From positions 1 to 64,000 of the forward strand of contig NZ_JALSLB010000042.1 of NCBI RefSeq assembly GCF_026988555.1: a stretch of 64,000 nt of DNA, given 5' to 3'. The stretch's first letter is position 1. Every line of letters starts with the position of its first letter. The stretch comes from Thermococcus sp. (GTDB lineage Archaea; Methanobacteriota_B; Thermococci; Thermococcales; Thermococcaceae). Below are positions 18,206 to 26,033 of the stretch, in pieces. The notes beneath the pieces are model-generated. The model saw only the letters and a program-made list of their open reading frames with translations. It was not told the DNA's origin and made no database searches. A program made the position numbers and the translations under genes.

Positions 18206-18310
18206 ATGAGGGCTATGGTGAAGACCAAGCCGAGGATGGATGACGATATGCTTTGTTCGGCCATCGGCGACGGATGGTGCGAAGTGGACGAGAGAGAGGA
18301 AATCTACTAA
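18206..18310 (+). CDS. Putative RiPP precursor peptide 2 (34 aa)
   Basis: ATG 18206 follows an excellent ribosome site GGAGGTGAT (18194-18202). The core reads DDDMLCSAIGDGWCE, the same pattern as peptide 1 (DDMLC, two small residues, IGD, two variable residues, CE), with a different basic leader and an acidic tail. The variable pair before the second Cys (GW against QL) and the divergent tails suggest two distinct products processed by one enzyme. The gene lies 27 bases after peptide 1 and ends before a T-rich tract (about 18352-18364) that may terminate the transcript. Confidence 0.75.
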   Translation: MRAMVKTKPRMDDDMLCSAIGDGWCEVDEREEIY

Positions 18311-18364
18311 ACATCCACCATACACCCCCAATTAGCGGGTTCAAACCTCTTTTTCTCTTTATTT

Positions 18365-18396
18365 TGATGTGCAAAAACAAAAAGCTTTTTACATCA
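18365..18396. promoter_or_regulatory. Inverted repeat in the promoter of the island transporter
   Basis: TGATGT (18365-18370) and ACATCA (18391-18396) form an interrupted inverted repeat whose inner parts are also complementary (AAAAA against TTTTT). It lies in the 131-base gap between precursor peptide 2 and the transporter, upstream of a probable TATA element (AAATAAAACC, about 18398). It could be an operator or the stem of a terminator for the peptide transcript. Confidence 0.4.
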
Positions 18397-18441
18397 GAAA
18401 TAAAACCATAAACTGCTAAAACCATGTCAGGGGGGCTTTAA

Positions 18442-19653
18442 ATGGATTTGATTCGGAAGTATAAGCTCTTTTATGCTTTAATAAACATGGGCTTCGTTGG
18501 AAACATTCTCATCATCTACTACTTAACCAGGGGATTCAACTACGCCCAAATAGGAACCGCAACAGCAGTAATGACCGCCGGATACGTCCTCTTCGAAGTC
18601 CCAACCGGAGTAGTAGCAGATAAAATCAGCCGAAAACTAAGCGTCCTCATCGGACTAATCATCCACACCCTCGGCCTCCCCGTCCTAATCCTCCTCAACA
18701 GCTACCCCCTCCTCATCCTCTACTCAATCCTAAACGCCCTCGGCGGAACATTCGCCAGCGGAAGCCTCCAAGCATGGCTATACTACAACCTCAAACACCT
18801 CGGCAGAGAAAAAGAATACAGACAACTCATGAAAGACATCAAAACCCTCACAATCCCCCTCTCAGCCACAACCCTCATAATCGGCGGATTCTTAGCCCAA
18901 TACTACGGGTTCACACTCCCGCTAATCCTAACCCTCCTTGCAGAGATAACCGCTATTGTAGTGGCTTACACGATTCCGGAGTATGAATTCAAAAAGCCCG
19001 AACGCTCCTACCTCAAACACACTCTTGAGGCCTCCAGAAAACTCCTCCGGCCAGAACTCCTCTGGCTCATAATCCTCTCAATCATCGTTACGATGCAAGT
19101 AAGCCAGTTCAGGAAATTCTTTGAACCCTACCTCGGAGACATCCTCGCCAAGAACCTAAAGACAACCCTAATCGGCACACTCGGAATCCTCGGAGTGGTC
19201 GAAGCCATCGTCAAAGTCATCCCAAGGCTCATTGGAATACACCTGAGAGACAAATGGAGCGTTAAGGCTTATTCCCTCGCCCCCCTCGTTATTCCACTCT
19301 TAACGGCCCTCTCTGTAGTTTACCAGAACCCGCTATGGATTATCACCTTGGGGATTGTGGTTACGGTAGTCAATACTGCCTTCGGCTTCAACGTCTCGAT
19401 TGAATTGCAACACAGGATTCCGAGAGAGGAGAGGGCTACCATAAGGTCTCTGGACATGATGGTTTCAGCGTTGGTCATGAGTGCCTTTTACTTCATCTAC
19501 GGTTTCGTCGTGGACTGGCTGGGACTGGCTGAGGCGAGATTACTCTTCGCCCTAATCCTCCTCGGTGCTGGAGTCTCATTGAAGGCCGGAGAACTCTTAG
19601 GCCCACTTAAAGACGTTCTAAAACTCAAACACATGGAAGCTATGATCAAATAA
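18442..19653 (+). CDS. MFS transporter, putative peptide exporter
   Basis: Integral membrane protein of 403 aa with about 12 predicted helices; the MFS loop motif is GVVADKISRKLS after the second helix. Placement directly after two precursor peptides suggests export of, or immunity to, the modified peptide, which is inference from context. ATG 18442 follows AGGGGGGC. The coding strand from about 18540 to 18950 is strikingly rich in A and C and poor in G and T compared with both neighbours, including its own 3' half, which may mark a different origin or recombination within the gene. Confidence 0.85.
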   Translation: MDLIRKYKLFYALINMGFVGNILIIYYLTRGFNYAQIGTATAVMTAGYVLFEVPTGVVADKISRKLSVLIGLIIHTLGLPVLILLNSYPLLILYSILNALGGTFASGSLQAWLYYNLKHLGREKEYRQLMKDIKTLTIPLSATTLIIGGFLAQYYGFTLPLILTLLAEITAIVVAYTIPEYEFKKPERSYLKHTLEASRKLLRPELLWLIILSIIVTMQVSQFRKFFEPYLGDILAKNLKTTLIGTLGILGVVEAIVKVIPRLIGIHLRDKWSVKAYSLAPLVIPLLTALSVVYQNPLWIITLGIVVTVVNTAFGFNVSIELQHRIPREERATIRSLDMMVSALVMSAFYFIYGFVVDWLGLAEARLLFALILLGAGVSLKAGELLGPLKDVLKLKHMEAMIK

Positions 19654-19836
19654 ACTTTGATTGGGCTTTGTTTTTGTCTAATTAATCTTGTATCTTACTT
19701 TGGGTGATATCCGAGGAATCTGTGCATTTTCCAGATAATCCATCCAGCTAAAAGCATAAGGTACTTAATTTCCAAAACCTTTATATTCAAAAATTCTCAT
19801 TTTTATCCAGTTATATTGTGATTATGGTGAGAAAAT

Positions 19837-20607
19837 ATGAATACCACGGAGGTCTTAAGACGGCTTTCCGAACTGGGTGATGTATTCACCAAGAAGGAGG
19901 CCCAAGAGAAACTTGGCATAACTACGAGGCAGTTAAGCTACTATCTTGAAGCGCTCCTCAGAGAAGGATTTCTTCGGAGAATTGCCAAGGGCATCTACAC
20001 TTTCTCCTTAGAACCGGGGAGAGCATCTTCCCCCCATGAATTTGTTCTAGCTCAGATTTTGGTACCTAACGGGGCAGTTGCGTACTGGTCCGCCCTCAAC
20101 TATTACGGGTTAACTGAGCAGATTCCAAGAACAGTTTTCATTCAAACTCCCGTAAAGAGAGGCTATCAAAAGCTCATAGTACTCGACGGTAAGAGGTTTA
20201 AGGTAGTCGTAGTCAGCCCTGAGAAGTTTTTTGGAATAGGCACTATACGTCTTGGACGCAGGGAGATTCGAATAACAGATCCTGAAAAGACGATAGTGGA
20301 CTGCCTAGACAAGCCTAAGTACTGCGGGGGAATAATCGAGGTCGTTAAGGCTCTCAAGAACGCGAGGCTGGATTATGAAAAGTTGCTGGAATATGCTGAA
20401 CGGATGAAGAGCAAAGCCATCCTGAAGCGTTTGGGATTTTTAAGTGAGAGGCTGGAGCTTGGGATTGAGAAGGAAATCAGACTTTCTGAAAATGACAAAA
20501 AGAGCTTTGCACTTCTCGACCCTTCAATGCCTCAGGGAGGTCGCTTTAACTATCGGTGGGGCCTGAGAATCAACGTTCCGGAGGATTATTGGGAGGAGGT
20601 AGAATGA
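19837..20607 (+). CDS. AbiEi-type antitoxin (type IV toxin-antitoxin)
   Basis: 256 aa. The N-terminal winged helix (GVTKKEA-like stretch, residues 15-60) is followed by the AbiEi family C domain (VAYWSALNYYGLTEQIP, RKIRITDPEKTIVDCLD-like). In AbiE systems this protein represses its own promoter and counters the toxin without binding it. ATG 19837 has GGTGA six bases upstream and a TATA-like CTTTATATTC near 19780. The stop overlaps the toxin start by four bases (ATGA), the standard order antitoxin then toxin. Confidence 0.85.
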   Translation: MNTTEVLRRLSELGDVFTKKEAQEKLGITTRQLSYYLEALLREGFLRRIAKGIYTFSLEPGRASSPHEFVLAQILVPNGAVAYWSALNYYGLTEQIPRTVFIQTPVKRGYQKLIVLDGKRFKVVVVSPEKFFGIGTIRLGRREIRITDPEKTIVDCLDKPKYCGGIIEVVKALKNARLDYEKLLEYAERMKSKAILKRLGFLSERLELGIEKEIRLSENDKKSFALLDPSMPQGGRFNYRWGLRINVPEDYWEEVE

Positions 20608-21443
20608 TTGAGGAGGAGATAAAGGCCCTGAGTTCTGAGCTTGGAGTCCCGGTTTCTACCGTTGAAAAGGACTACGCCATAAGCTGGATGCTCTATGGAC
20701 TCTGGAAGTCAAAGTTTTGGAGAGTACTAGCATTCAAAGGAGGGACCTGCCTGAAAAAGGCATACTTTGCAGACTACAGATTTTCTGAGGATCTTGACTA
20801 CACCTTGCTTTTAGAGGAGCCGGATACAGAGGAGGTTCAAACTAAAATAGCCGACGCCGTTGAAGTGGCCGATGAGGGGCCCGTTCAGTTCCTTGAGTTT
20901 GAACTAAGGCCAAGATACGGGGTAAAGCTTTTTCCAGGAGAGCTTCTTGGGTTTGAAGTCCGGATTCCGTTTAGACTGCTCACTAGAACCGGGAATCCAC
21001 CGAAGATTAAAATGGACATAACTCTAGAAAAGTACGAGAAAATACTGCTTCCACCCCAGGAAAGGCCGATCCTGCATGGGTATTCCGACAGCCCAAGGTT
21101 TTCCGTGGTAAGCGTTAAGACTTATAGTTTGGAGGAAATACTGGCTGAGAAAATAAGGTCTCTGTTCCAGAGGACGAGGCCAAGGGATTTGTATGATATA
21201 TGGTTTCTGAAAAGCGTTGCTGATTTAGAAAGTGTAGCTCAGATACTCAGTCCAAAGTTTGAGGCTAAGAGTGTTGAGCCAGATGTGAATGCGCTTCAAG
21301 GCAGAAAACCCTACTATGAAAGGGCCTGGCAGAGCAGTCTGGGCCACCAGTTGAGAGAACTTCCAGAATTTAGTACGGTGTGGAACGATGTCCTGGAATT
21401 AGTGAAGGATGTTCTAAGTAAGCTGGACAATTTCAAGGACTAG
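20604..21443 (+). CDS. AbiEii-type nucleotidyltransferase toxin (DUF1814)
   Basis: 279 aa. Nucleotidyltransferase signatures are FKGGTCLKKAYF, SEDLDYTL (catalytic Asp pair) and the C-terminal EEILAEKIRSLFQR and RPRDLYDIWFL, which define the DUF1814/AbiEii family. Such toxins add nucleotides to target RNAs; in bacteria AbiE confers phage resistance or stabilises mobile DNA. I start at ATG 20604, overlapping the antitoxin stop, rather than further upstream. Together with the recombinase, it fits an addiction module of the island. Confidence 0.88.
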   Translation: MIEEEIKALSSELGVPVSTVEKDYAISWMLYGLWKSKFWRVLAFKGGTCLKKAYFADYRFSEDLDYTLLLEEPDTEEVQTKIADAVEVADEGPVQFLEFELRPRYGVKLFPGELLGFEVRIPFRLLTRTGNPPKIKMDITLEKYEKILLPPQERPILHGYSDSPRFSVVSVKTYSLEEILAEKIRSLFQRTRPRDLYDIWFLKSVADLESVAQILSPKFEAKSVEPDVNALQGRKPYYERAWQSSLGHQLRELPEFSTVWNDVLELVKDVLSKLDNFKD

Positions 21444-22039
21444 AATACATTCATACTTAACAACATCTAAAAAGTTTGGATCAAATAGACCTAATGCCTA
21501 ATAATCTTTTAATTGCAACTGCAGTAAAACTCCTAATTGTTGTTGAGACTGAAACAAAAAATGTGGAAATGGAAGTGAGTTCAAAGTTCAGGCTAAGGGC
21601 TCTGAGTTAATGGGAAAATCTAACAAAAGTTGCTAAGCCATAGAAGGCCATGCTAATTATGAGCTAATAGATAAGCAGCAATAGACTGAATTATTAAAAT
21701 TGTCAAAAGAATGCTCACACCAGAGCATTGAAGGGTCTAAGAAAGAAAGAGTTGGGAGTATAGATATGGAAAGCCCCTTTCTGTGTTCCCATGAGTTCCA
21801 TAGCGTTCTATCAAATTCTATCTTGTTTTATCTAGTTTCATCCTGTTTTGCATCAGCTCCTCAGAATTCTGACGGATGATAATTGGGCATCCCAAGTTCT
21901 CAGAAGGTCTCCATAGAACATCAATTCTCATACTTAAACTCACAATTTCTAAATCCAACACACGGTGATTACTCAGACTTGCCAAATTAATTTTTAGATC
22001 ATCGGCTTTATTTAGAGTGAAAATCCAGCTGATGCACTA
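21444..22039. other. AT-rich gap of about 600 bases without a convincing gene
   Basis: Between the toxin and a small minus-strand gene I find only short frames, the longest sensible one being about 38 codons from ATG 21494, with no ribosome site. The convergent arrangement makes both flanks 3' ends. A set of 10-nt repeats (21786-21855) stands out and is listed separately. The rest may be decayed island DNA. Confidence 0.6.
21786..21855. repeat. Seven helically phased 10-nt degenerate repeats
   Basis: Seven consecutive decamers, each beginning TTC or TTT and mostly matching TTYYATCNNG. Examples are TTCCATAGCG, TTCTATCTTG and TTTCATCCTG. A 10-nt period places each unit on the same face of the helix, as in iterons, bent DNA or arrayed protein sites. 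It lies in the largest gene-free gap of the island. Confidence 0.5.
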
Positions 22040-22222
22040 TCATTGAAGATTCTGTTTGTATTTTCTTCCTTTCACATTATCCCACCATTCATCTTCTGGT
22101 CTGTTCCAGTCTTCAGCTAAAATTGGCTCAATATTTTTGAGCATTCCTAAGATAAACTCTTCATCTTCGTCCTTTGGGATATAGTAGGTTTTCTTTTTCT
22201 TTCCCTGGATCAACGTTATCAA
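22040..22222 (-). CDS. Small charged protein (57-60 aa), function unknown
   Basis: The frame starts at TTG 22222, which overlaps the preceding stop (TTGA), after GGGGAGG; a TTG at 22213 has better spacing to that site and would give 57 aa. The product has a lysine-rich start and a Trp-containing acidic tail (EDWNRPEDEWWDN). No family recognised. It appears to be the third gene of the recombinase transcript. Confidence 0.5.
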   Translation of the reverse strand: MITLIQGKKKKTYYIPKDEDEEFILGMLKNIEPILAEDWNRPEDEWWDNVKGRKYKQNLQ

Positions 22223-22677
22223 ACCTCCCCTTCTTCTCGGACCAGCTCTGAATAAGATTCATAAAAGAATACCATATGATTCTTCATCTTTTCTGTCTTC
22301 ACTCTGTATTTATAGGCGAGTGTCCCAACGATTGTGACTTTTCGCTCCAGGAATCCATTCTTGTATAAGCGGTACAAGAACATTCTAATAAATGCTTCCC
22401 ACTTAGTGTCCTTAAGATCATTGGGGGAGAGGATGGAGTATTTTAAGAGTTCATCCATTAGTTCTCTAACTGTGAGCCACACCCAATCATTCTGAGCCAA
22501 GTAGCCCAAAACAAATATTTTTACTCTCACTCTCCGGTATTCTTCTGTGTTCTCTTTTAGCCTATCTTGAAGTTTAAGCAGATCTACGTAGACATCATCT
22601 AGGGCCAACTTTGAAATTTCAATTCTGGCATTTTTACTTTTCATCTTCCCGTGCTTTTTAACAGCGTATCCCCCCAT
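22219..22677 (-). CDS. Island protein of 152 aa, possibly winged-helix
   Basis: ATG 22677 is preceded by AGGGGTGAT (22689-22681). The product begins with a basic stretch and then looks helical with a possible winged-helix layout (LTVRELMDELLKYSIL ... FLYRLYKNGFLERK). I do not recognise the family. It follows the recombinase stop by a few bases, so the two are likely one transcript; a DNA-binding or replication accessory role in the mobile element is a guess. Confidence 0.6.
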   Translation of the reverse strand: MGGYAVKKHGKMKSKNARIEISKLALDDVYVDLLKLQDRLKENTEEYRRVRVKIFVLGYLAQNDWVWLTVRELMDELLKYSILSPNDLKDTKWEAFIRMFLYRLYKNGFLERKVTIVGTLAYKYRVKTEKMKNHMVFFYESYSELVREEGEV

Positions 22678-22693
22678 TTTATCACCCCTGTGG

Positions 22694-24048
22694 CTACACA
22701 ACTCCTTTTATTTTGTGGACAGTTTCTACCGAGTCAGAATTGAGATTGCTGGAAAAGAATCTCTGAACAGTTTCTTCACTCAGAACCAAAAGAAGTTCTG
22801 GCATGACTTCATCTATAATCGAGTCAACAAACAGTCTTGTAAGTCTCTTATACCTCCTGCGGAATCTTTTGTCTTCTGTAAGAGAAATGTAGTTCATGAA
22901 ATCGACACCCTCTGCTCTTCCAAGAAGATAGTTCTTGTACCTTCTCAGCTCATCCACAAGCCGAATTCCGCTTAGGAAATTCATGAAATCAGCCTTACCA
23001 TCGTCTACTAAGCTGTAAATCATGTTCTGAAGATGACTGTCAAAGAACTTTCTGAATAGTTTAATTGTGATTATTGGCTTATCCGGACGGCAGTATTTGA
23101 GCCAGGGATACTTTCGGTAGACTTTTTCCAGCTTTTTATGGCTTCTAAACGTCTCTTTGGGAGTGTAGTAGTGGGTGAATATCTTGTCTATGGAATAGAA
23201 GCCAAAAATTGGTTGTGTTGGATCTAGAACATATCTCTTTTTGAAAACCCTGAGTTCATTAACCAATACGGGATGTATGAATACTGGAGTAACACCTCCT
23301 CCATCCCGCCGTAGCTTTGCTCTCCTAAAGTATATTACTCCCTCTGTGAGGTCTATTTGCTTAATTCTTCTGCCTGTATCGTCAGAAGTAATGAATTGAA
23401 GGTCGTTAATTTCTGAGCCCCTAGCTCCAGTCATAAGGGCTATTAGAGTAGCAAGCCGAACCTTTTCTACTGTGATGGTGGGTCGCTCTGAGATAAGAAC
23501 CGAAAGCCATTTTAGTGCGAGCTTTATTTGATCTGGAGAAACAACCTTTTCCTTCTCTCTTTTCCAGTGAGTCTGCAGTTGTATGGCCTTTGATCGCATA
23601 GCAATTTTAGATACTAGTCCTAGATAGGTGGTCGGGTTGAAGACTTCATCCCCTAAGGCTCGGTTAAACTGATTCCGTATTTTTCCCAGAGGATGTGCTT
23701 CAGGGCTTCTTCAGTGTATTTAACCACAACCCTAAATGTGTGGGTGGATTTGCTCCTACGAGGGTCTTTGAGGTATTCGGAGAACACCTGGTACACATCC
23801 ATTGCGGTCAGTTTTATTATGGGGTTATCATCGGCTACAGGCCCCTTTATTCTCAGCAGGTACTCAATGAACGTGTTTATTGCAAATGATTTATTCTGAA
23901 AGGTGCCCGGACTCAGCTGTTTTAAGTTTCTCAAGCTTATGAGTTCCTCTTTATATTCATCAATGTCTCTAAGGTCGAGAAGTATGTAATCATCGGAGGA
24001 GTAAGGAACGGGCAGTTTTTGAGGACCTCCAAATCGTTTCCTCCTCAT
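22694..24048 (-). pseudogene. Archaeal tyrosine recombinase/integrase with a one-base frameshift
   Basis: Two frames make one gene. The first (24048-23653, 131 aa) is an N-terminal core-binding-like domain ending SLTEP then TAG. The second continues, without a start codon, through GDEVFNPTTYLGLVSK into the catalytic domain (ATG 23599 is internal). Restoring one base near 23655 fuses them to about 450 aa. Catalytic-type motifs: Arg in TGARGSEI, KLFRKFF in the box II position, and a probable nucleophile Tyr near MNYISLTEDKRF or FRRRYKRL. This pattern resembles integrases of Thermococcales plasmids and proviruses. If the frameshift is real, the island is immobile. ATG 24048 is preceded by GGCGTGA; a TATA-like GTTTATAAAC lies about 50 bases upstream. 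Confidence 0.8.
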
Positions 24049-24118
24049 GGTTCACGCCGCCCTTTATAGTGTTCTAAATTGTTCTATGAATATTCAAAGT
24101 TTATAAACATTGCTAAAT

Positions 24119-24258
24119 CGCATACTTTAACCTATGATATTAGTTCTTTAGAAATACTTATATACTATAAGAGCATAATTAACGCATACTTTAAAAATAT
24201 ATTGAGAAATTAAAGCATGCAATTAGTTTTGTATTTGTATACAAAACGCATGCAAAAG
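24119..24258. repeat. Direct repeats at 64-base spacing plus an inverted repeat, upstream of the recombinase
   Basis: CGCATACTTTAA occurs at 24119-24130 and again at 24183-24194; a third related copy, CGCATGCAAAAG, is at 24247-24258, so all three are exactly 64 bases apart. The third overlaps a nested inverted repeat: GCATGC (24215-24220) and GCATGC (24248-24253) flank TTTTGTAT / ATACAAAA (24227-24246). CTTATA-TAC-TATAAG is at 24157-24171. This is the right edge of the island and upstream of the recombinase, where recombination or regulatory sites are expected. Confidence 0.55.
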
Positions 24259-24347
24259 AGGATTTAGGATGACACTCATCATCGGTCACTTCCACTAATG
24301 GGCAGGGCTTATTAAAGGTTTAGCCCGGAATTTCAATGGGGAGAGAC

Positions 24348-25247
24348 ATGAGGATAATTCCGCTCGCCTCGGAAAGTCTCGGCGTAAGGAGCCTGGCGGT
24401 CTTCGTTGACGCAGGAGGAAGGAAAATCCTTATCGACCCCGGTATCGCCCTCGGGCCGAAGCGCTACGGCCTTCCGCCGGCGAAGGTTGAGATAGAGGCA
24501 CTCCACAGGATGCGCCGCAAGCTCCAGGGCTACGCCCGAAGGGCGGACGTTGTCACAATCTCTCACTACCACTACGACCACCATACTCCATTCTTCGAAG
24601 GCCTCTACGAGAGCTCAAGCGAGGAGTACGCGAGGGAGATATACGAGAGAAAGCTCCTTTTCATAAAGCACCCATGGGAAGACATAAACTTCAGCCAGAA
24701 AAAGAGGGCATGGGTCTTCCTCAAAAACGCCGAACCGATAGCGAAAAAGGTTGAGTTCGCGGACGGCAGGAGCTTCGACCTCGGCGGAGTTACGCTGGAG
24801 TTTTCTCCAGCTGTCCCCCATGGGTGCGAGGGCTCGAAGCTCGGCTTCGTTGTGATGGTCATGATCGACGACGGCTTCCGCTTAATCCATGCCAGCGACA
24901 TTCAGCTCCTCAACAGAAAAGCCGTTGAGTGGATAATCGAAAAGGTCCCGGACCTGCTCATAACCGGAGGACCGCCGACGTACCTCGGTAAGCGCGCCGA
25001 GGGAAGCTGGGAAACTGGAATCAGAAATCTCAACGAGATAATCCGCGAGACCAACGCTCAGATAATCCTCGACCATCACATCGTCAGGGATAAGAACTAT
25101 CCGAGATTCTTCGACGAGCTGGAGAAGAGGCCTAAAACGTTCGCTGGCTTTCTCAAGGTTGAAGACCGACCGCTGGAGGCCTATCGGAGGGAGCTCCATA
25201 AAATTGAGGGGGGTGAGAAGGGGGAGGTGCCGTTCAAGTTACGTTGA
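24348..25247 (+). CDS. UPF0282 family MBL-fold protein
   Basis: 299 aa archaeal protein with a metallo-beta-lactamase fold: FVDAGGRKILIDPG near residue 20, the metal motif SHYHYDHH, HASDIQ and DHHIVRD. Biochemical role unknown. ATG 24348 follows GGGGAGAG; an ATG at 24336 would add four residues but lies before that site. It is the first intact chromosomal gene after the island, with TATA-like TTATTAAAG at about 24310. Its 3' end overlaps the convergent SDR gene by nine bases. Confidence 0.85.
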   Translation: MRIIPLASESLGVRSLAVFVDAGGRKILIDPGIALGPKRYGLPPAKVEIEALHRMRRKLQGYARRADVVTISHYHYDHHTPFFEGLYESSSEEYAREIYERKLLFIKHPWEDINFSQKKRAWVFLKNAEPIAKKVEFADGRSFDLGGVTLEFSPAVPHGCEGSKLGFVVMVMIDDGFRLIHASDIQLLNRKAVEWIIEKVPDLLITGGPPTYLGKRAEGSWETGIRNLNEIIRETNAQIILDHHIVRDKNYPRFFDELEKRPKTFAGFLKVEDRPLEAYRRELHKIEGGEKGEVPFKLR

Positions 25248-26015
25248 TAGAAATTCCCCATCAACCGGGATTATTGCACCGTTCATGTAGCTGGCTAAAT
25301 CGCTCGCGAGGAAGAGTATCATCCTCGCGACCTCATCGGGCTCCCCAAAGCGGCCCATCGGAAGGCGCGCGTTGAAGTTGAAGGATATGCCTATCTTCTC
25401 CATGTCGAGCTTCATTATCGCCTCTTTCTTGAGCCTCCTTACCCCTTCGGTCTCTATTCCTCCCGGAACTATCACATTGGCCCTGATTCTCTTTCCGTAT
25501 TCCCTCGCTATCGCCCTCGTTAAAGCGACCACGCCGAGCTTTGCGGTATCGTAGTGGGCAAGGCCTTTGGCGAAGGGCAGAAACGCCTCTATGGAGCCCA
25601 CGTTAATTATCACGCCTCCCTGCTCCTTTCTAAGCCTCACGAAGTTCTGGCACATCCAGAAAACGGAGTGGATGTTTATCGCCATGACCTTTTCGTAGAA
25701 CCCTTCATCGACCTCCGTGAAGTCTCTGAACCAGTAGACGCCGGCGTTGTTGACCAGCACAGTGGGCTCCCTGCCCCTCAGGCCCTCCCAGAGGGCATCT
25801 ACCCCCACCTTCCGAGAGAGGTCGACGCGGTGAAGGTTCACATCTACTTCAAACTCTACCACAAGGGCTTTAGTTTCTTCCAGACCTGACTCGTTAATGT
25901 CAACGAGCTCGAGGTCTGCCCCGGCTTCGGCAAACCTTATGGCTGTGGCGCGGCCTATCCCGGAGGCAGCACCGGTAATAAGTGCCCGCCTTCCTCCCAG
26001 GGGAAAGGAGCTCAT
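25239..26015 (-). CDS. Short-chain dehydrogenase/reductase
   Basis: Classical SDR of 258 aa. Cofactor motif TGAASGIG, NNAG, catalytic Ser in VGSIEAF and YDTAK (Tyr and Lys) are present, followed by NVIVPGGIETEG and the family C terminus. The acidic end of beta 2 (ELVDIN) suggests NAD rather than NADP. Substrate unknown; similar proteins are annotated glucose or 3-oxoacyl reductases. Third gene of a unit headed by the broken flavodoxin and TetR genes, so probably under the TetR operator at 27076. Confidence 0.88.
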   Translation of the reverse strand: MSSFPLGGRRALITGAASGIGRATAIRFAEAGADLELVDINESGLEETKALVVEFEVDVNLHRVDLSRKVGVDALWEGLRGREPTVLVNNAGVYWFRDFTEVDEGFYEKVMAINIHSVFWMCQNFVRLRKEQGGVIINVGSIEAFLPFAKGLAHYDTAKLGVVALTRAIAREYGKRIRANVIVPGGIETEGVRRLKKEAIMKLDMEKIGISFNFNARLPMGRFGEPDEVARMILFLASDLASYMNGAIIPVDGEFLST

Positions 26016-26033
26016 CCAGGGATTTCTCCATGC

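Noticed and set aside
16030-23626. Shared 9-mer TCCTAGATA at the left island edge and inside the recombinase as attachment sites
   Set aside because: The two copies are in opposite orientation, so they cannot be attL/attR, and 9 bases can match by chance.
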